Assembly (NCBI GenBank): GCA_934446095.1
Contig: CAKSDR010000001.1
Coordinates: 1-64,000 of the forward strand
Source of the DNA: an uncultured Eubacteriales bacterium
Lineage (GTDB): Bacteria; Bacillota; Clostridia; Oscillospirales; CAG-382
Length of the DNA stretch: 64,000 bases
Direction of reading: 5' to 3'
Under the pieces are notes generated by a model, which was not told the origin of the DNA, did no database searches, and worked only from the letters and a program-made list of their open reading frames with translations. Shown here one piece after another: positions 17,832 to 25,835 of the stretch. The first letter of the stretch is position 1. Each line of letters begins with the position of its first letter. The position numbers were made by a program, and so were the translations under genes.

Positions 17832-18266
17832 ATGATCATGAAAAAAACTTTCGGTTTTAAAAAAATTTTATACGGAACGTGTACTTTGTATGCGGCAATT
17901 TCGGTTTTTATGTGTCTTATTCAGAAATTTTTCGGCGGCAGTCTTGACGCTGTCAGAATTTCATTTTTGTATTCGACATTACTTTTTTCTTTTCTTGTCT
18001 GCCTGTCGAACGGAATATTGTCATACTTTAAAATAAATAAAATACTCTTGCGTGCAGCACATTTTATCTGCTCGTGCATATTCCTGTTTTTGTCGTATTT
18101 TGCGGTTTTGCGCAAAAATGAAGAGATAAAGCAATATATACTTGCGCTTATGTTGTTTACGGTGGTGTATGCGCTGTTTTTTGCTATAAGTGCGGCGGCA
18201 GAAAAAATTAAAAATAAAAAAAGCACGCATTATGAAGAAATATATAAGGATACGGAACAAAAATAA
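17832..18266 (+). CDS. Small four-helix membrane protein (DUF3021-like layout)
   Basis: A 144-residue protein with four predicted membrane helices (about 12-30, 40-62, 70-92, 97-120) and a charged Lys/Glu C-terminal tail. The layout resembles DUF3021-type proteins but I see no diagnostic motif. The ATG at 17832 was chosen for AGGG five to six bases upstream. It ends two bases before the RNA methylase gene, so the two are probably cotranscribed. Confidence 0.7.
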   Translation: MIMKKTFGFKKILYGTCTLYAAISVFMCLIQKFFGGSLDAVRISFLYSTLLFSFLVCLSNGILSYFKINKILLRAAHFICSCIFLFLSYFAVLRKNEEIKQYILALMLFTVVYALFFAISAAAEKIKNKKSTHYEEIYKDTEQK

Positions 18267-18268
18267 TT

Positions 18269-19408
18269 ATGAAAGATATAAATTTTGTTGCGACATGTCT
18301 TTTCGGACTTGAAAAGTTTGTCGGCGAAGAGATAGACGCACTTGGGTATGAAAGAAGACAGACGATCGACGGAAGAGTATATTTCAAGGGTCCTCCGGAG
18401 GCTGTCGCAAGATGCAATATGTGGCTCAGAACCGCAGAGAGGGTATATATAGAACTTTCATCTTTCAATGCGGAAAGTTTTACGGAACTTTTTGACGGAG
18501 TGAAAAATATACCGTGGGAAAAATTTATCGGAAAAGACGATATGTTTCCGGTTAAAGGCCATTCCGTAAAGTCGGTGCTCCATAGTATTCCCGATTGCCA
18601 GAGCATTATTAAAAAAGCCATAGTTGAACGGCTGAAACAAAGTTATGGAATCGAATGGTTTCCGGAAACCGGAATAAAATATCAGATAGATTTTTTTATT
18701 TTCTGCAACAAAGTTTCAATTATGATGGACACAAGCGGGGAGCCTCTTTATAAAAGGGGATACCGCACAAAGACAAATATTGCGCCGATAAGGGAAACGC
18801 TTGCGTGCGCCATGGTTAAATTGTCAAGGCCCAGAGAAAATGTAATTTTATGGGATCCTTTCTGCGGTTCCGGTACAATTGCAATTGAGGCGGCGCTTCT
18901 TATGACAAATTCCGCACCGGGCAGAAACAGGGCTTTTGCCGCGGAAAAGTATGCATGGATTCCGAAAAAATACTTTGAAAATGCAAGAGAAGAAGCAAGA
19001 GCGTCGTTCAATTCCGATACAAAATTCAGGGCAATAGCAACCGATATTGACGGAGAAAGCGTTGAGATTGCAAGAGATAACATAAGGCGCGCAGGTATGT
19101 GGGATTATATAGACTGCTTTAAAAAAGACGCTTTGACAATCCGCCGCGATGACAGGAGGACAACTATTGTGTGCAATCCGCCGTACGGCGAAAGAATGGA
19201 TACGAAGACTGCCGCACATGAATTGTACCGCAAGATGGGCCGTACTTTTTCGAAACTTTCTCCGTGGCAGATATACATAATAACAAGCGACGAAGAATTC
19301 GAAAGCCTGTATGGAATGAAAGCCGATAAGGCAAGAAAACTTTATAACGGCATGATAAAATGTAATTTGTATCAGTATTTTAAAAATAAAGAACCGCGTC
19401 GTACCTGA
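18269..19408 (+). CDS. THUMP-domain class I RNA methyltransferase (RlmL/YpsC family)
   Basis: A 379-residue SAM-dependent methylase of the UPF0020 family. Residues about 1-160 form a ferredoxin-like and THUMP RNA-binding part (start FVATCLFGLEKFVGEEI), followed by the Rossmann domain with the SAM motif DPFCGSGTIAIEA and catalytic NPPYGERM. The family methylates 23S rRNA guanine (m2G2445 in E. coli for the related RlmL half). Length matches the single-domain Firmicutes form YpsC. The stop codon lies in the loop of a strong terminator. Confidence 0.92.
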   Translation: MKDINFVATCLFGLEKFVGEEIDALGYERRQTIDGRVYFKGPPEAVARCNMWLRTAERVYIELSSFNAESFTELFDGVKNIPWEKFIGKDDMFPVKGHSVKSVLHSIPDCQSIIKKAIVERLKQSYGIEWFPETGIKYQIDFFIFCNKVSIMMDTSGEPLYKRGYRTKTNIAPIRETLACAMVKLSRPRENVILWDPFCGSGTIAIEAALLMTNSAPGRNRAFAAEKYAWIPKKYFENAREEARASFNSDTKFRAIATDIDGESVEIARDNIRRAGMWDYIDCFKKDALTIRRDDRRTTIVCNPPYGERMDTKTAAHELYRKMGRTFSKLSPWQIYIITSDEEFESLYGMKADKARKLYNGMIKCNLYQYFKNKEPRRT

Positions 19409-19424
19409 CGCGGTTCTTTATTTG
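19385..19424. terminator. Bidirectional terminator between convergent genes
   Basis: ATAAAGAACCGCGTC (19386-19400) pairs perfectly with 19407-19421 around a six-base loop containing the methylase stop. A/T-rich flanks on both sides give T-runs in both directions, serving both the methylase gene and thiT. Confidence 0.85.
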
Positions 19425-19445
19425 CCGCATAAAATCTTTGCAGCT

Positions 19446-20018
19446 TTATTTATTATTGTCCGCATAAACAAACGAATGTGTCTGCGGAAGTTTCAGCAGT
19501 ATTGAAAGTGCAAGCAAGGTAAGTATAAGTTCGGGAAGAATGAACGAACCGTTGTAGCATATGGAATATATAAACGGGCTTTGCCAACCTTCCGGACACC
19601 ATATGTCAAAGAAGATCGTGCCTGAGATGACATGTGAAACGAATCTTAAAAACAGGGCGAGAGTCGTGCCGGCAATAATTCCGGCCGTGCCTTTTTTTCT
19701 GAAAATTCCGGCAATTCCGAGGACGGTAAACGCAATAAGGTAATCGAATATTATGGCGCCTATCCAGATTCTTACCGTCAACCCCCAACTCATGAGAGAG
19801 GGAATGTCAAGACAAAGCTGCAGCACCGAATATGCAAAAGAAGAAAACAGGCCGGTTTTTAAACCGTGGCGAAAAGATATCATGCATATGGGGAGCATGC
19901 TTAAAAGAGTTACGGCTCCGCCCAGAGGAAGCGTGTAAAGTTTGATGAGCGACAGCACTGTTGCAAGCGCTATCATAATCGAACATTCGACTAAAGTTTT
20001 TGTTTTTGAGTTTTTCAT
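19446..20018 (-). CDS. thiT: Thiamine ECF transporter S component
   Basis: The substrate-binding membrane subunit that captures thiamine for the energy-coupling factor (ECF) importer. The 190-residue protein has six membrane helices, the LLSMLPICMISFRHG and GLKTGLFSSFAYSVLQ stretches and Trp-rich loops that match the family. Identity is strongly supported by the TPP riboswitch directly upstream. I chose the ATG at 20018 because GGAG is nine bases upstream; an in-frame TTG two codons earlier is too close. The ECF energising module is not in this window and is presumably shared. It supplies substrate for ThiN (3386-4045). Confidence 0.93.
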   Translation of the reverse strand: MKNSKTKTLVECSIMIALATVLSLIKLYTLPLGGAVTLLSMLPICMISFRHGLKTGLFSSFAYSVLQLCLDIPSLMSWGLTVRIWIGAIIFDYLIAFTVLGIAGIFRKKGTAGIIAGTTLALFLRFVSHVISGTIFFDIWCPEGWQSPFIYSICYNGSFILPELILTLLALSILLKLPQTHSFVYADNNK

Positions 20019-20070
20019 TTGCAAAATCTCCTTGATTTTAATATAACTAAAAACGGAGGCGCGCTTTTTG

Positions 20071-20104
20071 TAAAAACAATCCCTGCCGGAAAAACACGGC
20101 AGGG
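20071..20104 (-). terminator. Riboswitch-controlled terminator before thiT
   Basis: On the minus strand CCCTGCCG (20104-20097) pairs with CGGCAGGG (20088-20081), followed by ATTGTTTTT. It lies between the TPP aptamer and the thiT ribosome binding site, the normal arrangement for transcription attenuation when TPP is bound. Confidence 0.85.
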
Positions 20105-20126
20105 AAAAACAGGAGCATTATGTTAT

Positions 20127-20226
20127 ATCTTCCTTCGCCGGCATTATCCGTACAGGTTAAAAGGGTTCGGATTGCTCCGTCTCAGCAAGTATAAAGGTCT
20201 GCTTTATACTTTTACGCACCCCCGAT
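20127..20226 (-). ncRNA. TPP riboswitch aptamer
   Basis: The minus strand shows the conserved THI-element blocks in order: CGGGGGTGC, GCTGAGACGG, ACCCTTTTAACCTGT, CGGATAATGCCGGCG and AAGGAAG. P1, P2/P3 and P4/P5 parts are all recognisable; the P3 arm is the AGTATAAAG/CTTTATACT stem. It senses thiamine diphosphate and represses thiT by premature termination. Confidence 0.96.
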
Positions 20227-20239
20227 ATTTGGTTGTGAA

Positions 20240-21136
20240 TTAAAAAATAAAATTTTTTATGTAATTTATCGTAAATTTTAAACCTTCTTTGCCGAGTCTT
20301 GAGTCTTTCTTCCAGACAGCCGAGTGAGGTTCTATCGAAAGATCGCCGTTATATCCGGCGGAATACAGTGCTGCAAATACGCTCGGCCATGCTATTTCAT
20401 CAAGACCTGCAGGAGGATCCGCAATGGGCTTTCCGACTCTTGGGCTTATAATTCCCGCATATCCTTTTTTGCAAAGTAAAGATGACATTCCGGCCCAGTC
20501 TGCACCGTGCAGTCCTGTCGGCGGACTCAGAAACGGAGATGACAGCCGTGTTTTGACAGTACCCTTTATATGTACATGCGCGATTCTTTCTCCGAATTCC
20601 GCAATTTCCGCAATATAATCGCAATCTCTGTTGAGAGCATGCGAGCAATCGTATTTAAGCATAAGTTCAGGAAGTTCGCCTAGAATAACTCTCCACTGCT
20701 CCGGAGATATAACAAAATTCTGCCAGTCGCAATTCTGGACGGCAATTTTTATTTTTCCGTCTGCACGGCGTATAAGTTCCGAAAAGAATTTTATGGCAGC
20801 CGTGTAGTTTTTGTAAAGGCTTATGCTATCGTCGCGGTTGATTCCGCAGACAAAAGTCTTGGCGCCGAGAGTTATTGCCGTGTCAAGAAGCGAATAATAT
20901 ATACAAAGTTCATGACTGTCAAGGACTCCCGCATTGTTGACACTGTGCGACCATCTTCCGACAGATGAAATATCAAGCGGAAAAATTTCGAGAAGTTTTT
21001 TCACTTCTTTTTGCGCAGAAACAAAACTTTTTGATTCTTCTGCGCTGTTGCAGCATATTTCAACAAAATCAAGTCCGAGATCTTTTACATATCCGAATTC
21101 TTCCCGGGTGTATCCCGCGATCATTCCCAGACGCAT
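20240..21136 (-). CDS. Sugar phosphate isomerase/epimerase-like TIM-barrel protein
   Basis: A 298-residue protein of the xylose-isomerase-like/AP endonuclease 2 barrel family. Features include GLDFVEICCN at strand two, KIAVQNCDW, KYDCSHALN and AHVHIKGT, which supply the metal-binding Glu/Asp/His positions typical of these enzymes, and LSIEPHS near the C terminus. The substrate cannot be told from the sequence. The ATG at 21136 has GGAG nine bases upstream; an earlier in-frame ATG lacks one. It lies 26 bases after the response regulator gene and could be cotranscribed with it. Confidence 0.85.
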   Translation of the reverse strand: MRLGMIAGYTREEFGYVKDLGLDFVEICCNSAEESKSFVSAQKEVKKLLEIFPLDISSVGRWSHSVNNAGVLDSHELCIYYSLLDTAITLGAKTFVCGINRDDSISLYKNYTAAIKFFSELIRRADGKIKIAVQNCDWQNFVISPEQWRVILGELPELMLKYDCSHALNRDCDYIAEIAEFGERIAHVHIKGTVKTRLSSPFLSPPTGLHGADWAGMSSLLCKKGYAGIISPRVGKPIADPPAGLDEIAWPSVFAALYSAGYNGDLSIEPHSAVWKKDSRLGKEGLKFTINYIKNFIF

Positions 21137-21162
21137 TTTTTCTTTCTCCAGTTTATGCAAAG

Positions 21163-21852
21163 TTATTGCTGAATAAGTTCAAATTTATATCCGACGCCCC
21201 ATACGGTCTTAAGCGTCCATTTGTCGGAAACTCCTTCGAGTTTTTCACGAAGGCGTTTTACGTGAACGTCAACGGTCCGCGAATCCCCGAGATAATCAAA
21301 TCCCCATACTTTGTCCAAAAGCTGATCGCGCGTAAATACTCTGTTGTAGTTTGACGCAAGAAAATATAAAAGTTCAAGTTCCTTGGGCGGGATATCAACG
21401 GCTTTTCCGCAAAGTTTAAGTTCGTATTTCTGAAGGCTTATTTCAAGGTTGTCGAATTTTATAACTTCCGAGTCGTCGTTTTCGTGTCCGCTGCATCTGC
21501 GCAGAACCGCTTTTACCCTTGCGGAAACTTCTTTCATGTCAAAAGGCTTTGTAATAAAATCATCCGCGCCGAGTTCAAGTCCCAGAACTTTATCGAAAAC
21601 TTCGCTCTTTGCCGTGATCATAATTATGGGTTTCGACGAGATTTCGCGTATTTCCCGGCATACCTGCCAGCCGTCTTTCCCGGGCATCATTATATCAAGG
21701 AGAACAAGATCGGGTTCATAGATTTTAAATGCCGAAACGGTTTTGATACCGTTGTTTGCCGTGACGATTTCGTACCCTTCGTTTTCAAGATAGAGTTTTA
21801 AAAGATCACATATGTTTGTGTCATCGTCGGCGATAAGTATTTTTAATCCCAT
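21163..21852 (-). CDS. OmpR/PhoB-type response regulator, no adjacent kinase
   Basis: A 229-residue two-domain regulator. The receiver domain (1-120) has the acidic pocket D9-D11, phospho-acceptor Asp53 in LLDIMMPG, Thr80 and Lys102 (DFITKPF); the C-terminal winged helix ends with TVDVHVKRLREKLE and VWGVGYKFE. The ATG at 21852 is preceded by GGAGGAGG. No histidine kinase lies in the neighbouring genes; the next gene is a sugar isomerase-like protein. Target genes unknown. Confidence 0.92.
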   Translation of the reverse strand: MGLKILIADDDTNICDLLKLYLENEGYEIVTANNGIKTVSAFKIYEPDLVLLDIMMPGKDGWQVCREIREISSKPIIMITAKSEVFDKVLGLELGADDFITKPFDMKEVSARVKAVLRRCSGHENDDSEVIKFDNLEISLQKYELKLCGKAVDIPPKELELLYFLASNYNRVFTRDQLLDKVWGFDYLGDSRTVDVHVKRLREKLEGVSDKWTLKTVWGVGYKFELIQQ

Positions 21853-22073
21853 AGGTAACCCCTCCTCCGGAAGTTTTCCGATATAGATTTTTAAAATCAA
21901 TTACATAAAAATTTGAATTAAATGTAAATATTTTTTAAAAAAATATATTACTTTACCTGATGATTATAACTTAAATTTCGACGCAATACATGAACTTTTA
22001 ATTAACAAATTATGTATATTATGTTACTTTATTAACAGTTTTATAAAAAATAGAGCAAAAAGTTCAAACTTTG

Positions 22074-22679
22074 TTATTTTAAACTTCCAAAAGTTTTTTT
22101 AATTTGTTCACTTTCTCGGTTCATTTTTTCAAAAATTTCAAGGCAATTCGCAGTATTTTTTTGCGTTATGCCGTCAACCGCAAAATTTATCATAGGCATA
22201 ATTGTCGGCAAAAGTTCGGATATAAAATCCCTGTCCGCTCTTATATTCAGCACAAGGCAGCCGCAGCAAATGCCGGAGGTGCCTTTTGTGGGCATATATT
22301 TTTTCGGAGTTTTTTTGTGCAGAAAAGAAGATGAATAATTTGAAATGTTTGAATTTCCGCATAGATGCGACGTAAAAAATTCAGTTTTTTCCTCGCATAA
22401 TTTTTCGGTTATTTCCGGAATCCTGTCGTTTTTATCAAACCCATCTGAGCCTATTGTTACGACGACATCGGAGCAGAAACACAGATGGTACAGTTTTTCG
22501 GTGCATAGTTTCATGCTGTCTTTTGAAGACGCATTTGTGATACATGTGTGATATCCTCCAAGAAGATATCCGCTTTCTTTGAAAATTTTTGTTACGCTGC
22601 CGGAGCAGAAAACCGAATGCGAAAGTTCCTCGGAGTTTTTTCCGCAGCATAATATTCCTATTTTAGGCATATCCGTCAT
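22074..22679 (-). CDS. Divergent MoaB/Mog-like molybdopterin-binding domain protein
   Basis: A 201-residue protein whose middle resembles the MoCF_biosynth fold: VVVTIGSDGFDKNDRIPE matches the GGTGxxxRDxTPE region of MogA/MoaB but with GSDG in place of GGTG, and SGICCGCLVLNIRADRDFI matches the G-K-T-L-I-V-N-L-P-G region with the Pro-Gly replaced. The C-terminal LLPTIMPMINFAVDGI fits the family's last helix. Twelve or so cysteines are notable. No other molybdenum cofactor gene is nearby, so it may have another role. The second ATG at 22679 has the better spacing to AAGG. Family call is moderate. Confidence 0.55.
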   Translation of the reverse strand: MTDMPKIGILCCGKNSEELSHSVFCSGSVTKIFKESGYLLGGYHTCITNASSKDSMKLCTEKLYHLCFCSDVVVTIGSDGFDKNDRIPEITEKLCEEKTEFFTSHLCGNSNISNYSSSFLHKKTPKKYMPTKGTSGICCGCLVLNIRADRDFISELLPTIMPMINFAVDGITQKNTANCLEIFEKMNRESEQIKKTFGSLK

Positions 22680-22907
22680 TTTACTCATCCCTTCTTAAAT
22701 CTGTTTATTTAATATAATTTGTTTTTCTAAGTCAGATTATATTGCCGCCGGAATAAACATTTCAAGAAAAACCGTTATGCAATAATCATGCAAAACCTAT
22801 CTTTTTCGCAGAAATTTTTTTGCGCGTATACTGATTTTGAATCATCAAATGCAATAATTTGGAAATAAAAATCGCACTTTTAAATAAAATGTATTACGAT
22901 TTTTGTC
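22680..22907. other. Divergent intergenic region
   Basis: AT-rich stretch between the MoaB-like gene (minus) and the ribF promoter (plus). ATGCAATAAT occurs twice, near 22778 and 22850, in direct orientation. I see no gene, RNA or clear minus-strand promoter in it. Confidence 0.5.
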
Positions 22908-22936
22908 TTGACATAAAATCTCAAATTATGTATCAT
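22908..22936 (+). promoter_or_regulatory. Consensus promoter of the ribF-dac operon
   Basis: TTGACA (22908-22913), 17-base spacer and TATCAT (22931-22936). The predicted start is about 40 bases upstream of the first ATG. Confidence 0.8.
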
Positions 22937-22987
22937 ATTAGTATAATAGAAGACAGCGGAATAATTTTTCACGAAATACAGGGGAAT

Positions 22988-23017
22988 ATGAAAATATATT
23001 ATGAAAATAATTTATAA
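22988..23017 (+). CDS. Nine-codon leader reading frame overlapping the ribF start
   Basis: An ATG at 22988, four bases after GGGG, opens a 9-codon frame (MKIYYENNL) that stops at 23017, 17 bases inside ribF and in another frame. The ribF ATG at 23001 lies 16 bases from the same GGGG and has no better ribosome binding site. The small frame may capture initiating ribosomes and feed ribF by coupling. Expression is not shown. Confidence 0.35.
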   Translation: MKIYYENNL

Positions 23018-23957
23018 AGGCGACAGAACCGATTTTTTAAAAGAAAAAGGCACCGCTTTGGCGCTCGGAAATTTTGACGGCGTTCATACGGGCCATAAAA
23101 GACTGCTTTGCGCGACCTCTGAGATCGCTCGTGAAAACGGACTTGTTTCGTGTGTGTATACTTTTTTGAAGCACCCGAGAACATATACCGAAGATAATAC
23201 CACAAGTCTTATCACGAACAACAGTGAAAAGGAAAAAATAATATCTTCGCTCGGCCTTGACGCCATATATTATGAAAATTTTCCCGACGTGAAAGACTAT
23301 GACGCGCAGAAATTTTGCAGCAGGATACTTAAGGACACTCTTAACTGCAAAATTGTTATCTGCGGAGAAAATTTCAGATTTGCAAAAGACAGAAGCGCCG
23401 GAAGCGGCGTTTTGAAAACCGAAGCTGAAAAACTCGGAATGAACTGCATAGTTATTCCGTATATGGACGATGATAATGAAAAACTGAATTCCACAAGAAT
23501 CCGCAAACTTATCCGCGCGGGGGATATACAAAAGGCGAACGAACTTTTGGGACACACGTTTTCTATATATTATCCCGTGATTCATGGGAGGCATCTCGGA
23601 ACCCAGATAGGCGTTCCGACAATAAATCAGACTTTTGAAGAAGAAAAACTCAAGCCTAAAAACGGAGTTTACGCATGTATATGCCATATTGACGGAAAAG
23701 AATATATGTCAGTGTCAAACGTCGGCGTAAAGCCTACCGTAACATATAACGAAAAAAATCCGCCCGTTCTTTGCGAAACGCATATAATAGGCTACAGCGG
23801 AAATCTGTACGGCAAAAGCATAAAAGTGGATTTTTATAAAAAACTCCGCGACGAAAAACGGTTTTCATCGCTTGATGAACTCGTATCGGAAGTTAAGAAA
23901 AATATAGAAGAAACAGAACTTTATTTTTCACGGGAGAAAAAAATTGAAAAAGAATAA
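23001..23957 (+). CDS. ribF: Bifunctional riboflavin kinase / FAD synthetase
   Basis: Makes FMN from riboflavin and then FAD. The 318-residue protein has the N-terminal adenylyltransferase domain (LGNFDGVHTGHKRL, CGENFRF, STRIRKLI) and the C-terminal flavokinase domain (GVPTIN, NGVYACI, ETHIIGY). The kinase motif PTIN replaces the usual PTAN. No in-frame start upstream is possible because of a stop, so the ATG at 23001 is fixed, but it lacks a well-spaced ribosome binding site. The 3' end overlaps the next gene by 14 bases. Confidence 0.94.
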   Translation: MKIIYKGDRTDFLKEKGTALALGNFDGVHTGHKRLLCATSEIARENGLVSCVYTFLKHPRTYTEDNTTSLITNNSEKEKIISSLGLDAIYYENFPDVKDYDAQKFCSRILKDTLNCKIVICGENFRFAKDRSAGSGVLKTEAEKLGMNCIVIPYMDDDNEKLNSTRIRKLIRAGDIQKANELLGHTFSIYYPVIHGRHLGTQIGVPTINQTFEEEKLKPKNGVYACICHIDGKEYMSVSNVGVKPTVTYNEKNPPVLCETHIIGYSGNLYGKSIKVDFYKKLRDEKRFSSLDELVSEVKKNIEETELYFSREKKIEKE

Positions 23958-25350
23958 ATTTAACTTATTCAAAAAGTCGGTATGCATATTTTTATTGCTG
24001 AGCCTTGCGTTTTCGGGAATTTCGGTTTTTGCCGACGAAGAACAGGCACCGGAGCAGAAAAATGAATCGTACGTAAAGCCTTTCGTTTATTTCCATGAAA
24101 AACCGATGTGCGAGTTTGCGGGAATAGAAAGCCCCGAGATCCACGGGAAATATGCCGTTGCCGTGAATGCCGACACGGGGAGCATAATGTACTGCAAGAA
24201 TCAAAATGTACTTGCTTTTCCGGCATCTACCGTGAAAATTATGACGGCAATTGTCGCATATGAAAATATTCCGGACCTTGAAACGGAGATTATGGCTTCC
24301 GAAAACGCAGTAAAAATATCGAGAGGAACAAGACTGAATCCGCTTCAGCCGATAAAGGCGGGAGAAAAATTTACTGCAAGGCAGCTTATGTACGCAATGC
24401 TTATGAACGGAGCGAACGATGCCGCAAATGTTCTTGCGGAGCATGTCGGCGGAAGCGTGGCAAAATTCTGCGAAATGATGAACGACAAGGCGAAAGAAAT
24501 AGGGGCGGTAAACACAGTATTCAAAAATCCCACCGGTCTTCATGAAGAGGGAATGGTGACAACGGCTTACGATATGGCCCTTATTGCAAACTACGCATAT
24601 TTTATTAATGAAATTACCGAAATGGCGTCGACTGCGAATTATACTATCGATAAAACCGAAAAGACCGATACCAGCCGGTATATAATCAACCGCAACAGAA
24701 TGATTTTAAGGCTTGAGGGGCAGAAAAACTATTTTTACAAAGGTTCGCGCGGACTAAGTTCCGGAAGCACTCCTCAGGGAGGCGTATGCATTGTTGCCGC
24801 GGCAAAAAGAAACGGCCTTACGTATATTGTTGTAGTACTTGATTCAGAAGAAACAGACAGCGAAAATTTCGGATATTCGGACGCCGAAAGCATACTTGAC
24901 ATGTGCTTTAATGAGTTTTCGATGCAGGAGGTCATAAGCAAGAATAAAATTGCATGCGAGGTGCCTGTAGGACTTTCGTCGTCTACCGACTATGCAACGC
25001 TTTTCCCGAAGGAAAGCGTAAGCGCACTTTTGCCGAACAATATTGATACAGGCGCGGATTTAAAATATGAAAAACTCATATATAAAGACGCGAACGCGCC
25101 TATAAGGCAAGGCGACGAATTCGGAGATTATGTTGCGGTTTTTAAAGATGATATTGTTCTCGGCAGGACAAAACTTGTGTCCGGAACGGACATTGAAAGA
25201 AGCAATATCTTATATATAATGCACAGAATAACAAATTTTTTGAAGAGCAGATGGTTTAAGGCGGCGGCAGTTTCCGCAGTTGTAATATTCATTATATACT
25301 GCGTCGCATACGCAAGAGCCAGAAAGAAAAGAAGAAATTACAGACGCTGA
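23944..25350 (+). CDS. DacF-like penicillin-binding protein with degraded motifs
   Basis: A 468-residue secreted, C-terminally membrane-anchored protein of the D-alanyl-D-alanine carboxypeptidase family. It has a signal peptide (1-30), an intact SxxK motif (STVK, Ser95/Lys98), but GAN (156-158) where SxN is expected and SSG (272-274) where KTG is expected; flanking residues (GL..G.TPQGG and AAAKRNG) align well, so the substitution is real. A C-terminal membrane helix (about 434-455) is followed by a very basic tail. TTG start at 23944 has GGGAG seven bases upstream and overlaps ribF. It may be weakly active or serve as a binding/scaffold protein. Confidence 0.85.
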   Translation: MKKNKFNLFKKSVCIFLLLSLAFSGISVFADEEQAPEQKNESYVKPFVYFHEKPMCEFAGIESPEIHGKYAVAVNADTGSIMYCKNQNVLAFPASTVKIMTAIVAYENIPDLETEIMASENAVKISRGTRLNPLQPIKAGEKFTARQLMYAMLMNGANDAANVLAEHVGGSVAKFCEMMNDKAKEIGAVNTVFKNPTGLHEEGMVTTAYDMALIANYAYFINEITEMASTANYTIDKTEKTDTSRYIINRNRMILRLEGQKNYFYKGSRGLSSGSTPQGGVCIVAAAKRNGLTYIVVVLDSEETDSENFGYSDAESILDMCFNEFSMQEVISKNKIACEVPVGLSSSTDYATLFPKESVSALLPNNIDTGADLKYEKLIYKDANAPIRQGDEFGDYVAVFKDDIVLGRTKLVSGTDIERSNILYIMHRITNFLKSRWFKAAAVSAVVIFIIYCVAYARARKKRRNYRR

Positions 25351-25384
25351 ATTTTAAAAATATTTTTTAAATTTTAAAAAACCC

Positions 25385-25413
25385 TTTCATTTTTCAAAAC
25401 TATGTGATATAAT
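25385..25413 (+). promoter_or_regulatory. Candidate promoter of the ferredoxin gene
   Basis: A perfect TATAAT at 25408-25413 with a weak -35 (TTTCAT, 25385-25390) at 17 bases. The start would be near 25420, leaving a leader of about 100 bases. Confidence 0.55.
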
Positions 25414-25424
25414 ACCTAAAACAG

Positions 25425-25515
25425 AAGAAAACGGCGGGGTGCCGCGGGATTTTGTTTTTGGATTTTATCCCTGATTAAGAGCCGGGGGATCCGGCAAAAA
25501 TATTTGATTTTGGAG
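25425..25515 (+). other. Structured 5' leader of the ferredoxin mRNA
   Basis: Three short hairpins can be drawn: CGGC-GGGGT-GCCG, GGGAT...ATCCC, and GCCGG-GGGAT-CCGGC (about 25482-25496), directly before the GGAGG. I could not match it to a known riboswitch class. It may control translation of the ferredoxin gene. Confidence 0.35.
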
Positions 25516-25523
25516 GTGCTAAC

Positions 25524-25694
25524 ATGGCATATTTAATTACTGATGAATGTATTTCGTGCGGCGCTTGCGCCGATGAATGTCCGGTGAAGTGCATTTCGGA
25601 GGGCGACGGCAAATTTGTAATCAATAAAGACGAATGTATTGATTGCGGAACATGCGCAAGCGTTTGCCCCGTAAGTGCTCCCGTTTCGGAATAA
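25524..25694 (+). CDS. 2[4Fe-4S] ferredoxin
   Basis: A 56-residue electron carrier. Two CxxCxxCxxxCP motifs are present: CISCGACADECP (residues 9-20) and CIDCGTCASVCP (37-48), which hold two [4Fe-4S] clusters. It is the classic clostridial ferredoxin, used by pyruvate:ferredoxin oxidoreductase, hydrogenases and similar anaerobic enzymes. GGAGG is eight bases upstream. It forms a single-gene unit with its own leader and terminator. Confidence 0.95.
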   Translation: MAYLITDECISCGACADECPVKCISEGDGKFVINKDECIDCGTCASVCPVSAPVSE

Positions 25695-25709
25695 TTTTTT
25701 TGAAAAGTA

Positions 25710-25745
25710 AGATAGACGCTCCTTGCGGGCGTCTATTTTAATTTT
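25710..25745 (+). terminator. Terminator of the ferredoxin gene
   Basis: ATAGACGC (25712-25719) pairs with GCGTCTAT (25729-25736), loop TCCTTGCGG, followed by TTTAATTTTT. Confidence 0.8.
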
Positions 25746-25835
25746 TGCGGTTTTGCTATTGAAATAAAAATATTTTTGCTATATAATAAAAATGTAACTT
25801 CATTGTGATATTTCTTTTGGAGAAAAGCAAATAAT

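Noticed and set aside
25425..25515. Known riboswitch (c-di-AMP, fluoride, ZTP, ykkC) before the ferredoxin gene
   Set aside because: None of the conserved blocks of these classes could be found; kept only as a structured leader.
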